The notes beneath the pieces are model-generated. The model did no database searches. It saw only the letters and a list, made by a program, of their open reading frames with translations, and had not been told where the DNA came from. This document shows positions 50,144-58,946 of a stretch of 64,000 bases of DNA, in pieces. The stretch is from contig JARLJG010000010.1 of NCBI GenBank assembly GCA_031291325.1, forward strand, positions 62,001 through 126,000. The letters run 5' to 3'. The stretch's first letter is position 1; every line of letters starts with the position of its first letter. The position numbers and the translations under genes are program-made. This DNA comes from Burkholderiaceae bacterium. Its GTDB lineage: Bacteria; Pseudomonadota; Gammaproteobacteria; Burkholderiales; Burkholderiaceae_D.

Positions 50144-51778
50144 ATGTCCAACCTGCAAGCCTCCGCAGTACTCGATAGCGCCCACCTCGGCGATATCCGT
50201 GGCGCGTTCGGCACCATCCGCCGCGCCGACACCGGGCCGCGCCAGGGGTTGATGGCGCGCCTGAAGACCTTGCTTGCCATCCTCGGCCCGGGCTTGATCG
50301 TGATGGTCGGCGACAACGACGCCGGCGCTTTCAGCACTTACGCGCAAGCCGGGCAAAATCACGGCACCGCGCTGCTGTGGACGCTGGCCTTGCTGATCCC
50401 GGTCTTGTATGTGAACCAGGAAATGGTGCTGCGCCTGGGCGCGGTCACCGGCGTCGGCCATGCGCGCCTGATCCTGGAGCGCTTCGGCAAATTCTGGGGC
50501 GCGTTCAGCGTGATCGATTTGTTTATCTTGAATGCGTTGACCATCGTCACCGAATTCATCGGCATCAGCCTGGGCCTGGATTTCCTCGGCCTGCCCAAGC
50601 TGCTGGGCATCGGCGTGGCTGCCGTCCTCATCATGGCCGCTGCCGGCACTGGCGACTTCCGCCGTTTCGAGCGCTTCTCGATGGTGTTGGTGCTGGGCAG
50701 CCTGCTGCTGATTCCGTTGTTTATCATGGTGCATCCGCCGATGGGCGACGTGTTGCACGACTTTGTGGTGCCGCATATGCCAACCAACGCACCGTTGTCC
50801 GACGTGATGCTGCTCATCATCGGTATTGTCGGCACCACCGTCGCGCCGTGGCAATTGTTTTTCCAGCAAAGCTATGTGATCGACAAGCGCATCACGCCGC
50901 GCTTCATCCGCTATGAACGCATCGATTTGTGGCTGGGCATCGTGCTGGTGATCGTCGGCGCGGTGGCCATCGTCGCCTGCATGGCGCATGCATTCGCCGG
51001 CACGGCGGAAGCCGGGCAGTTCATCGATACCGCCGCCGTTGCGGCAGGGTTGGCGAAACACTACGGACGCCTGCCTGGGATGCTGTTCGCGATCGCGCTG
51101 ATCGACGCCAGCATCATCGGCGCGGCGGCGATCTCGCTGTCCTCCGCGTATGCGATCGGCGACGTGCTGTCGCTGAAGCACTCTTTGCACCGCAAGCCGG
51201 GCGAAGCGAAAGGCTTTTACGCGGTGTATTGCGTGTTGATCGCGGTTGCCGCCGGCTTGGTGATGATTCCCAACATGCCGCTGGGCTTGCTGACCAACGC
51301 GGTGCAGACCCTGGCCGGCGTATTGCTGCCCAGCGCTTCGGTATTCCTGCTGTTGCTGTGCAACGACAAGGAAGTCCTCGGGCCGTGGACTAATAACCGC
51401 CTGACCAACGTGGCAACGGTCGTCATCGTCGGCGTGCTGGTCTTGCTGTCGATTGTGCTGACTGCAGCAGTCGCCTTTCCCGGCATCAGTGGCGACCGTA
51501 TCATGGAAATCCTGGTGGCTGGCTGCGTGTTGGGGCTGGTGCTTGGCCTGGGCAGCTTCGCGTTGCGCGCCTATCGCGTTGCCAACGGCGAGTTGCCGAC
51601 GGAAAGCGAAGAAGAACTCAGCCGCGACCAACTCGATTCCTGGCGCATGCCGCCGCTGGAAAGCCTGAAACCGGGGAAATTGACCGGCGCCAACCGCCTC
51701 TGGATGGGAGTCTTGCGCGGCTATCTGGTGTTGGCGGTCGGCATGGTGGTCTTCAAAGTCGTGCAAATGGCGATGTAA
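50144..51778 (+). CDS. NRAMP-related divalent-cation transporter with altered metal site
   Basis: A 544-residue inner-membrane protein with about 11 helices and a clear NRAMP fold. Helix 1 reads 'ILGPGLIVMVGDNDAGAFSTYAQAG': the canonical DPGN metal motif is DAGA (59-62). Helix 6 reads 'GTTVAPWQLFFQQS' (230-243): the canonical MPH is APW. The Asn, Met and His that favour Mn/Fe in NRAMP proteins are therefore missing, as in the NRAMP-related Mg2+ transporters (NRMT). Transport of Mg2+ or a broader range of cations is likely. GGGAG lies six bases before the ATG, and the gene sits behind an unusually long leader. Confidence 0.88.
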   Translation: MSNLQASAVLDSAHLGDIRGAFGTIRRADTGPRQGLMARLKTLLAILGPGLIVMVGDNDAGAFSTYAQAGQNHGTALLWTLALLIPVLYVNQEMVLRLGAVTGVGHARLILERFGKFWGAFSVIDLFILNALTIVTEFIGISLGLDFLGLPKLLGIGVAAVLIMAAAGTGDFRRFERFSMVLVLGSLLLIPLFIMVHPPMGDVLHDFVVPHMPTNAPLSDVMLLIIGIVGTTVAPWQLFFQQSYVIDKRITPRFIRYERIDLWLGIVLVIVGAVAIVACMAHAFAGTAEAGQFIDTAAVAAGLAKHYGRLPGMLFAIALIDASIIGAAAISLSSAYAIGDVLSLKHSLHRKPGEAKGFYAVYCVLIAVAAGLVMIPNMPLGLLTNAVQTLAGVLLPSASVFLLLLCNDKEVLGPWTNNRLTNVATVVIVGVLVLLSIVLTAAVAFPGISGDRIMEILVAGCVLGLVLGLGSFALRAYRVANGELPTESEEELSRDQLDSWRMPPLESLKPGKLTGANRLWMGVLRGYLVLAVGMVVFKVVQMAM

Positions 51779-51796
51779 AGATGGTGATATGAGTTT

Positions 51797-51819
51797 GCGG
51801 GGCGCGCAATGCGCCCCGC
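51797..51819 (+). terminator. GC-rich hairpin after the transporter gene
   Basis: GCGGGGCGC (51797-51805) and GCGCCCCGC (51811-51819) form a nine-base perfect stem with a five-base loop, 18 bases after the transporter stop codon. No T-run follows, so it may act as an mRNA 3' stabiliser or a weak terminator. Confidence 0.45.
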
Positions 51820-51957
51820 CGTCGTCTGCCCGCGTTCGTTCGGGTATTTGATCCGCATCAAACAGTCCGCAAGCGCATCCCCTATACTGGAAAACCGAGG
51901 CCGTCGAGGCGATATCGATTTGCTCGTCGGGAAATCCAATACTGCGGGAGAATACGC

Positions 51958-52905
51958 GTGGAATTCAAGGACTACTACCAAATTCTCGGCGTCGAGCGTC
52001 AGGCCACGGCGGACGAAATCAAGAAGGCGTTCCGCCGCCTGGCGCGCAAATACCATCCAGATGTGTCGAAAGAGCCGAATGCGGAAGCGCGCATGAAAGA
52101 GCTCAACGAGGCCAACGCCGTGTTGTCCGATCCAGAAAAGCGAGCCGCCTACGACCAGCTCGGGCGCACTGCGCACGCCGGCCAGGACTTCCGTCCGCCG
52201 CCCGATTGGGATGCCGGTTTCGAGTTTTCCGATCACGGATTCTCGGAAGCGCAATCGGCGGAATTCAGCGACTTTTTCTCGCAATTGTTCGGCAGCCGCA
52301 TGCGCCAACAAGCGCCGCGCGGCAATGCCCATTTTCACGGGCGCGGCGAAGACCATCACGCGAAAGTGTTGCTCGACCTGGAAGACGCCTATCGCGGCGC
52401 GAACCGCAATGTGTCGCTGCGCGTGCCGCGTGTCGACGAACAGGGCCGGGTCGCGCTGGCCGAACATACCTTGAACGTGCGCATCCCGGAGGGCGTGCAT
52501 GACGGCCAACTGATCCGCCTGGCCGGCCAAGGCGCACCCGGCATCGGCGAGGGCCAACCTGGCGACCTCTACCTGGAAGTGCATTTCAAGCCGCATGCGC
52601 GTTACCGTGTCGAAGGGCGCGACGTGTACGCGACATTGCCGATTGCACCTTGGGAGGCCGCGCTCGGCGCAGACGTCAAGGCGCCATTGCCGACTTCCAC
52701 GGTGGAAGTGCATATCCCGGAAGGCTCGCAGTCGGGCCGCAAGTTGCGCCTGAAAGGGCGCGGCATCCCCGGCGCGTCGCCGGGCGACCTGTATTTGATC
52801 CTGGAAGTGGTGCTGCCGCCGGCCACCAGCGCCAAGGCGCGCGAACTGTATCAATCGATGGCGCGCGACTTGGCCTTCAATCCACGTCAGGCCTTGGGGG
52901 TGTGA
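51958..52905 (+). CDS. cbpA: CbpA-like DnaJ-class co-chaperone
   Basis: A 315-residue class-C/B DnaJ homologue. The N-terminal J domain (1-65) has the HPD motif at 33-35, which stimulates DnaK. A short Gly/Phe-poor linker is followed by two DnaJ C-terminal substrate-binding domains ('LLDLEDAYRGANRNVSL', 'VRIPEGVHDGQLIRLAGQGAPG', 'VEVHIPEGSQSGRKLRLKGRGIPG'). E. coli CbpA also binds curved DNA. The start is a GTG at 51958 with GGGAG nine bases upstream. It is followed at once by its modulator cbpM. Confidence 0.95.
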   Translation: MEFKDYYQILGVERQATADEIKKAFRRLARKYHPDVSKEPNAEARMKELNEANAVLSDPEKRAAYDQLGRTAHAGQDFRPPPDWDAGFEFSDHGFSEAQSAEFSDFFSQLFGSRMRQQAPRGNAHFHGRGEDHHAKVLLDLEDAYRGANRNVSLRVPRVDEQGRVALAEHTLNVRIPEGVHDGQLIRLAGQGAPGIGEGQPGDLYLEVHFKPHARYRVEGRDVYATLPIAPWEAALGADVKAPLPTSTVEVHIPEGSQSGRKLRLKGRGIPGASPGDLYLILEVVLPPATSAKARELYQSMARDLAFNPRQALGV

Positions 52906-52908
52906 ACC

Positions 52909-53217
52909 ATGACACAAGAACATATCGGCACGCTGCTGGAAAATGCGACGCTATCGATTGAAGAAATCGGCATCAGTTGCAACGTCAGCCGCGATTGGGT
53001 AGTGCAACATGTAGAGGCTGGGGTGCTGCTTGTCCCGGGTGCGGAAGTCGCCGATTGGACTTTTAGCGGGCGCGACTTGCAGCGCGTGCGGCGTCTGGTC
53101 GACCTGGAGCGCACCTTCGACGCCAATCCCGAGTTGGCCGGATTGGTCGCCGATCTGTTCGACGAACTGGAGCGATTGCGCAAGCGTTTGCAACGCGCCG
53201 GTTTGTCGATCGATTAA
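52909..53217 (+). CDS. cbpM: CbpM-like chaperone modulator
   Basis: A 102-residue CbpM-type protein with a MerR-like fold. Its E. coli counterpart binds the J domain of CbpA and blocks both its co-chaperone and DNA-binding activities. The characteristic N-terminal 'LSIEEIGISCNVSRDWVVQHVEAGVLLV' and the C-terminal helical 'LAGLVADLFDELERLRKRLQRAG' are present. It starts three bases after the cbpA stop, with GGGGG just upstream, so the two are made together. Confidence 0.92.
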   Translation: MTQEHIGTLLENATLSIEEIGISCNVSRDWVVQHVEAGVLLVPGAEVADWTFSGRDLQRVRRLVDLERTFDANPELAGLVADLFDELERLRKRLQRAGLSID

Positions 53218-53224
53218 TACGGCA

Positions 53225-54343
53225 CTAGGCCAGCAGCGCACCTACTTGCTGGCCGATGGCCAACGATGCGGTCAGGCCCGGCGATTCGATGCCGAACAAG
53301 TTGACCAAGCCGTCTATGCCATGCTGTTGCGGCCCTTGAATGACGAAATCCCTGTCTTCGCCGCCTTGCGTAAGCTTGGGGCGCACGCCGGAATAGCCGG
53401 GTTGCAACGCGTCGTCCGCCAGCGCCGGCCAGTAGCGCCGGATCGATGCGTAGAAGCGAGCGGCGCGGGCGGCATCGACCCGGTAGTCGATTTGACGCTC
53501 GTCTTCTATATCTAGCGGCTCGACGTCGGGGCCGAAGCGCGCCTGGCCGCCGATGTCCAGGGTCAGGTGCACGCCCAGTCCGCCGGCTTCGGGCAGCGGG
53601 TAAATCAAGCGTGAAAACGGCGCTTTGCCGGCCAGTGAAAAATAATTCCCCTTCGAGAAAAATGCCTGCGGCACGCAATCCTGCGGCAGTCCGGCGAATT
53701 GCCGCGCCAGCCGTGGCGCGGCGAGGCCGGCTGCGTTGACCACGCGTTTTGCCAGCAGCGTGGTTTGGCCGCCGTCCGGCGTCGCCACGTCCAGCGCGAT
53801 GCCTGAACCATCGCAGCGCGCAGCAATTACTTCACTTTGCAAGGCAATCATTGCGCCGGCAGACTCGGCGTCGGCCAGCAATTGTTGCAACAGCACATGG
53901 CTGTCGATAATCCCGGTCGACGGCGACAGCAAGGCCGCCGCGCACGCCAGTTGCGGCTCCAAGGCGATGGCTTCGGCGGCGCAGAGGCGTTGCAAGTCGT
54001 CGACGCCATTGGCCAGCGCGCGCGCCGCAATGCGCTCCAAGCCTTCGCATTGGGCGGCGCTGGCGGCGACGATCAGCTTGCCGCAGCGGCGATGGGGGAT
54101 ATTGTGTTCGGCGCAGTAGCGATACAGCATATGTCGACCGGCGACGCACAGTTGCGCCTTCAACGAGCCGGACGGATAGTAAATGCCGGCGTGGATGACT
54201 TCGCTGTTGCGCGAGCTGGTGCCGCTGCCGATGGTGGTTTGCGATTCGACGATGACGACTTCATGCCCGGCCAGCGCCAACGCGCGCGCACTTGCCAGCC
54301 CGATAACGCCGGCGCCGACCACGACGCAATCCACACGATCCAT
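53225..54343 (-). CDS. LhgO-like FAD oxidoreductase (L-2-hydroxyglutarate oxidase family)
   Basis: A 372-residue DAO-superfamily flavoprotein of the L-2-hydroxyglutarate oxidase/dehydrogenase group. The FAD fold is '[28 protein letters not shown]', followed by '[28 protein letters not shown]', a signature of this group, and a C-terminal '[14 protein letters not shown]'. It probably oxidises an L-2-hydroxy acid and passes electrons to quinone or oxygen. GGGAGGAAAAA gives an excellent ribosome site. It is convergent with cbpM, seven bases away. Confidence 0.9.
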   Translation of the reverse strand: MDRVDCVVVGAGVIGLASARALALAGHEVVIVESQTTIGSGTSSRNSEVIHAGIYYPSGSLKAQLCVAGRHMLYRYCAEHNIPHRRCGKLIVAASAAQCEGLERIAARALANGVDDLQRLCAAEAIALEPQLACAAALLSPSTGIIDSHVLLQQLLADAESAGAMIALQSEVIAARCDGSGIALDVATPDGGQTTLLAKRVVNAAGLAAPRLARQFAGLPQDCVPQAFFSKGNYFSLAGKAPFSRLIYPLPEAGGLGVHLTLDIGGQARFGPDVEPLDIEDERQIDYRVDAARAARFYASIRRYWPALADDALQPGYSGVRPKLTQGGEDRDFVIQGPQQHGIDGLVNLFGIESPGLTASLAIGQQVGALLA

Positions 54344-54671
54344 TTTTCCTCCCTCAAAATTTCGACAAGCGCCTATCGAGATCGTCAGCGATCGTCACGA
54401 TGATGAGCGGAATTGCCTGCCGATGCAAGCGCTGCCAAAATCGCGATTTTGAGCGGCAAAGCATAGCCTGGCACACGAGAATGCAACATCGCAAGGTGCC
54501 GGGCGTGGCGGGTTTGCGTATGCGGGAGGGCGCGCCAATCATTTCACGGGCGTATAATCGCAGCCATTGCCAGCGGTTTGCGCCGGCCCGGAGGAAATGT
54601 AGCCGCTATCCGTCACCGATTGTCAGGCTGCGAAATCGATTTATGCTCATTACTCTACTACGTATGTCACG
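54344..54671. other. Divergent intergenic region before the PAS-GGDEF-like gene
   Basis: About 330 bases without a supported gene. It contains a perfect TATAAT at 54553-54558 on the plus strand without a recognised -35, then GGAGGAAATGTAG near 54590: a strong ribosome site followed by an ATG and an immediate stop codon. The ATG of the gene downstream at 54672 lacks a ribosome site. Confidence 0.4.
54553..54558 (+). promoter_or_regulatory. Candidate -10 element TATAAT
   Basis: A consensus TATAAT preceded by GGCG. It would start a transcript about 110 bases upstream of the PAS-GGDEF-like gene. No good -35 hexamer is visible at 16-18 bases. Confidence 0.35.
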
Positions 54672-55640
54672 ATGTGCGCCATGACGACTAATGACCACAC
54701 CTCAAATTTGAGTCTCGCCGAACTCGTCGCTGCAATGCAATATATGCCGGTCGGCGTTACCATCGTCGAGCGCTCGCTGACGCTGAGATTCTGGAACGAT
54801 GCGTTTTGCCGTCTGCTGGATTTCCCGCCCGAACTGATGCGTCCCGGCGTCACGCTCGAGGATATCTTCAAGTTCAACGCCCTGCGCGGCGAGTATGGAC
54901 CCGGCAACCCGGTGCAGCAAGTCAAGGAACGCATGGAATTGACGCGCAAATTCGAGCCGCACCAGTTCGTGCGCACCCGGCCCAACGGCACCGTGCTGGA
55001 TGTGACCGGTCGGGTGATTTACGACGAGCAAGGGGAGATGAGCGGGTTCGTCACGCTATACCGCGACCTGACCTACGAAAAAAGACAAGAGAAGCAAGTC
55101 AAGGCCGCCAACAAGGAGCTGGTGCTCGCCTATGACGACTTGAAACAGGCGCAAACTGGCTCGATCTCGCTGGAGACCGACCCGCACAAGCACTATCAAC
55201 TGGCGGTGCGCGATCCGCTGACGGGGCTATACAATCGTTACTATCTGGAAGAAGCGGCCGATAACGTGATCCGCATGCACGCGCACGATCCGTCGTTGCC
55301 GCAATGCCTGCTGAGCTTCACCGTCGATCGTTTTGCCGATATCAACGAGCAATACGGCCACTTGGGCGGCGCGGTCGTGATCCGCCGGGTCGGCGCGGAG
55401 CTGGCCCAGGAGTGCGGGCGTTTCAATCTTGTCGCGCGCTGCGGCGTCGACCGCTTCGTGGTCTTTGCCGCCGATGTTCGCGCCGACGAATGCCGGGAAT
55501 ACGCAGAGCGCATTCGCCAGGCAGTCAGGGCGATCCGTTTCGAGCAAACCATGTCGGCATTGCGTGTCACGGTAAGCGCCGCCGTGGTCGAACTTCGCTG
55601 CGGCGAGACCTTTCTCGATCTGCTCGATCGTGCCGCGTGA
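54672..55640 (+). CDS. PAS domain protein with degenerate, C-terminally truncated GGDEF domain
   Basis: A 322-residue protein: a PAS-type sensor (about 12-140, 'MQYMPVGVTIVERSLTLRFWNDAFCRLL'), a short coiled linker, and a GGDEF-like domain (from about 178, 'AVRDPLTGLYNRYYLEEA'). The GGDEF signature reads GVDRF ('ARCGVDRFVVFA'), so cyclase activity is very unlikely; it may bind GTP or serve as a regulator. The protein ends at 'LLDRAA', exactly where the usual final helix (DRALYxAK...) should continue. The next frame over continues as VMRCAQEIQRRI, which suggests a recent one-base frameshift. Confidence 0.8.
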   Translation: MCAMTTNDHTSNLSLAELVAAMQYMPVGVTIVERSLTLRFWNDAFCRLLDFPPELMRPGVTLEDIFKFNALRGEYGPGNPVQQVKERMELTRKFEPHQFVRTRPNGTVLDVTGRVIYDEQGEMSGFVTLYRDLTYEKRQEKQVKAANKELVLAYDDLKQAQTGSISLETDPHKHYQLAVRDPLTGLYNRYYLEEAADNVIRMHAHDPSLPQCLLSFTVDRFADINEQYGHLGGAVVIRRVGAELAQECGRFNLVARCGVDRFVVFAADVRADECREYAERIRQAVRAIRFEQTMSALRVTVSAAVVELRCGETFLDLLDRAA

Positions 55641-55723
55641 TGCGCTGCGCACAAGAGATCCAGCGTCGAATCTGACGAAATTTAGCTTGTTTGAGAAACT
55701 GCCGGCCTGGACGACACACGGCG

Positions 55724-57262
55724 ATGATTGAACATAAGGACTACGATTTGCTGGTCGTCGGCGGCGGCGTCAACGGCGTCGGCATTGCGCGCGATGCCGC
55801 CGGGCGCGGCTTGCGCGTGCTGTTGTGCGAAAAAGACGACCTGGCCGCGCATACCTCGTCGGCCAGCACCAAGCTGATCCACGGCGGTTTGCGCTACCTG
55901 GAATATTACGAATTCGGCCTGGTGCGCAAGGCGCTCAAGGAGCGCGAAGTGCTGTTGCGGGCGGCGCCGCATATTATCCGACCGCTGCGTTTCGTGATGC
56001 CGCACATGCCCAATTTGCGTCCCGCCTGGATGATACGCGCCGGGCTTTTTCTGTACGACCACTTGAGCCGGCGCGAGCTGCTGCCCGGTTCGCGCGGTGT
56101 GAACCTGCGTCGCCATGCGGCCGGCGGGCCGTTGAAACCGGATTTGGCGCGCGGCTTTATCTATTCCGACGCGGCGGTCGACGATGCGCGGCTGGTGGTC
56201 TTGAACGCGCTGGACGCCAGGGAGCGCGGCGCGACCATCCTGACCCGCACGCGGTTTGCCGGCGCACAGCGTCAAGCCGATGGCTGGCTGGCGCAATTGG
56301 CCGCCGACGGGCAAGCAGCCGCGACCATCCGCGTGCGCGCTATCGTCAATGCCGGCGGGCCGTGGGCCAGCAGCCTGTTGCGGCAGACCATGCAACAGGC
56401 GCAGCACAGCGAGTTGCGGCTGGTGCAAGGCAGCCACATCGTGATTAAAAAATTGTTCGATCACGATCACGCGTATATTTTCCAGAATCCCGACAAGCGC
56501 ATCGTTTTTGCGATTCCCTATCAAGGCGAATTTACGCTGATCGGCACCACCGATCTCGAATATCGCGGCGATCCGGGCGCGGTCAGTATCGCGCCGCAAG
56601 AAATCGATTACCTGTGCGCGGCGGTCAATCGTTATTTCACGCGCCAGACGACGCCAGCCGATGTGGTCTGGAGCTACTCCGGCGTGCGGCCCCTGCTGGC
56701 GGACGAGGATGCCGACAACCCATCGGCGGTGACGCGCGATTATCAACTCGAGCTCGACACCGCCGATGGACAGGCGCCGTTGCTGTCGGTCTTCGGCGGC
56801 AAGCTGACCACTTTCCGGCGTTTGGCCGAAGAGGCGGTCGACTTGCTTGGGCGCGCGCTCGGAAGCGACAGTCCAAGCTGGACCGCCATCGCCGCGCTAC
56901 CCGGCGGCGATCTGCACGCTGCCGATTTCGACGCCTTCCTGGCCGACTTTAAGCATCGCCACGTTTGGCTGCCGGCGGCGCTGGCGCAACGCTACGCGCA
57001 TGGCTACGGCAGCCGCGCCGAGCGCCTGCTGGCTAACGCCGCTACACTCGATGCACTGGGCGCAGAGTTGAGTCCCGGCTTGTTCGAGGTTGAAGTGCGC
57101 TATCTGGTCGAGCAGGAATGGGCGGTTAGCGCCGACGACATTTTGTGGCGTCGCACCAAGCTGGGCTTGCACGCCAGCGAAGAGTCGCGCCAACGCTTGG
57201 CGACGTGGTTGGACAACGAAAGCGGCGCTGCAGATGCCGCCAATAAGAGAGCGGCATTCTGA
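55724..57262 (+). CDS. glpD: Aerobic glycerol-3-phosphate dehydrogenase
   Basis: GlpD oxidises sn-glycerol 3-phosphate to dihydroxyacetone phosphate at the membrane and reduces ubiquinone. The 512-residue protein has the FAD fold '[33 protein letters not shown]', '[28 protein letters not shown]', '[14 protein letters not shown]', '[10 protein letters not shown]' and '[18 protein letters not shown]', all family marks. The start MIEHKDYD is used; a frame extending 11 codons upstream adds nothing conserved. It is followed 22 bases later by glpK in the same direction. No glpF or glpR is adjacent. Confidence 0.97.
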   Translation: MIEHKDYDLLVVGGGVNGVGIARDAAGRGLRVLLCEKDDLAAHTSSASTKLIHGGLRYLEYYEFGLVRKALKEREVLLRAAPHIIRPLRFVMPHMPNLRPAWMIRAGLFLYDHLSRRELLPGSRGVNLRRHAAGGPLKPDLARGFIYSDAAVDDARLVVLNALDARERGATILTRTRFAGAQRQADGWLAQLAADGQAAATIRVRAIVNAGGPWASSLLRQTMQQAQHSELRLVQGSHIVIKKLFDHDHAYIFQNPDKRIVFAIPYQGEFTLIGTTDLEYRGDPGAVSIAPQEIDYLCAAVNRYFTRQTTPADVVWSYSGVRPLLADEDADNPSAVTRDYQLELDTADGQAPLLSVFGGKLTTFRRLAEEAVDLLGRALGSDSPSWTAIAALPGGDLHAADFDAFLADFKHRHVWLPAALAQRYAHGYGSRAERLLANAATLDALGAELSPGLFEVEVRYLVEQEWAVSADDILWRRTKLGLHASEESRQRLATWLDNESGAADAANKRAAF

Positions 57263-57284
57263 CTTGGACTTGGAGCAGACAACG

Positions 57285-58784
57285 ATGGACGGTAAATATA
57301 TTCTCGCGCTCGATCAGGGCACGACCAGTTCGCGCGCGGTGTTGTTCGATCGGGCCGGCAATGTCGTTTCGGTGGCGCAAAAGGAATTCCAGCAAATTTA
57401 TCCGAAGCCGGGCTGGGTCGAGCACGACCCGCAGGAAATCTGGTCGACCCAGGCCGGCGTCGCTGCCGAAGCCGTGGTTCGGGCAGGACAGGGCGGCGCG
57501 TCGATTGCCGCCATCGGCATCACCAACCAGCGCGAAACCACCATCGTCTGGGACCGCGAAACCGGGCGTCCGGTATATAACGCGATCGTCTGGCAAGATC
57601 GCCGCACCGCCGATTTTTGCGACGAATTGAAGGCGCGCGGATTGGAAGACCAGGTGCGCGCCAAGACCGGCTTGCCGATCGACGCGTATTTTTCGGCGAC
57701 CAAGATCCGCTGGATCCTCGACAATGTCGCCGGCGCGCGCGAACGCGCCCGGCAGGGCAAGCTGGCGTTCGGCACGGTCGATAGCTGGCTGGCCTGGAAC
57801 CTGTCGCAACACGAGTTGCATGTGACCGACGTCACCAATGCCTCGCGCACCATGCTGTTCAATATCCATACGCTGGCTTGGGACGAGGACTTGCTGGACG
57901 CGCTGGCAATTCCACGCAGCATGCTGCCGCAAGTGCATTCCTCTTCTGAAATTTACGGATATGCGAAACCCACGCTGTTCGCGTCGGCCATTCCGCTGGC
58001 CGGCATCGCCGGCGACCAGCACGCGGCATTGTTCGGCCAGATGTGCATACAGCCGGGCATGGTCAAGAACACCTACGGCACCGGCTGCTTCCTGGTGATG
58101 AACACCGGCCTGCGACCGATCGAATCGAAGAACAATCTGGTGACCACGATCGCGTGGAAGATCGGCGACCAAGTCAATTATGCGCTGGAAGGCAGCATTT
58201 TCATCGGCGGCGCGGTGGTGCAGTGGCTGCGCGACGGCCTGGGTATCGTCAAGAGCGCGGCGGAAATCGAGGCGTTGGCGCGTTCGGTGCCGCATAGCGA
58301 CGGCGTCTATCTGGTGCCGGCATTTGCCGGACTCGGCGCGCCGCACTGGAACCCGCGTGCGCGCGGCGCGCTGTTCGGCGTTACGCGCGGCACTACCGCT
58401 GCGCATATTGCGCGGGCCGCGCTCGATAGCATCGCCTACCAGTCGCTGGACGTATTGAAGGCGATGGAAGCCGACTTGAATGGGCGCATCGCCGAATTGC
58501 GGGTCGACGGCGGCGCGGTCGCAAACAACCTGTTGATGCAATTCCAATCCGATATTCTCGGCGTCGACGTGGTTCGCCCGCAAATTACCGAAACCACGGC
58601 GCTCGGCGCAGCCTATCTTGCCGGGCTGGCGGTCGGTTACTGGAGCGATGTCGGCGCGATACAAAACCAATGGAAACTCGACCGGCGCTTCACCCCGGCA
58701 TTGGCCTCCGACCAGGTGCAAGCGCAACTGCGCGGCTGGCAGCGGGCTGTCAACGCCAGCATAGCCTGGGCCGACGCCGGCTGA
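57285..58784 (+). CDS. glpK: Glycerol kinase
   Basis: GlpK phosphorylates glycerol to glycerol 3-phosphate, the substrate of the preceding glpD. The 499-residue FGGY kinase starts '[18 protein letters not shown]' and includes '[31 protein letters not shown]' (the glycerol-contacting Arg-Glu pair), '[19 protein letters not shown]', '[17 protein letters not shown]' and '[19 protein letters not shown]'. The ATG at 57285 is preferred because GGAG lies about nine bases upstream; a longer frame overlapping glpD has no similarity. Confidence 0.97.
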   Translation: MDGKYILALDQGTTSSRAVLFDRAGNVVSVAQKEFQQIYPKPGWVEHDPQEIWSTQAGVAAEAVVRAGQGGASIAAIGITNQRETTIVWDRETGRPVYNAIVWQDRRTADFCDELKARGLEDQVRAKTGLPIDAYFSATKIRWILDNVAGARERARQGKLAFGTVDSWLAWNLSQHELHVTDVTNASRTMLFNIHTLAWDEDLLDALAIPRSMLPQVHSSSEIYGYAKPTLFASAIPLAGIAGDQHAALFGQMCIQPGMVKNTYGTGCFLVMNTGLRPIESKNNLVTTIAWKIGDQVNYALEGSIFIGGAVVQWLRDGLGIVKSAAEIEALARSVPHSDGVYLVPAFAGLGAPHWNPRARGALFGVTRGTTAAHIARAALDSIAYQSLDVLKAMEADLNGRIAELRVDGGAVANNLLMQFQSDILGVDVVRPQITETTALGAAYLAGLAVGYWSDVGAIQNQWKLDRRFTPALASDQVQAQLRGWQRAVNASIAWADAG

Positions 58785-58946
58785 TTCGGCGGCGTTTGCG
58801 GCGCCGCGCGTGGCGCATCGTTCCAACCCGTCTCATTGCGCGAATGATCGCAACGCAGCGCGAGAAAAATTTTACGTCGTTTGGGCCGATTGCGGGTTAA
58901 CATACTCCGCTTGACAATTGCCAACGCGTTCTCTTGCGATTCGACG

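Noticed and set aside
49973-51766. Long open frame (597 codons) on the minus strand opposite the NRAMP-related gene
   Set aside because: Its product is extremely rich in His, Gln, Asp and Arg without any domain, the usual antisense shadow of a GC-rich membrane-protein gene with strong third-position bias.
57126-58826. 566-codon minus-strand frame opposite glpK
   Set aside because: Antisense shadow; glpK matches its family over its full length.
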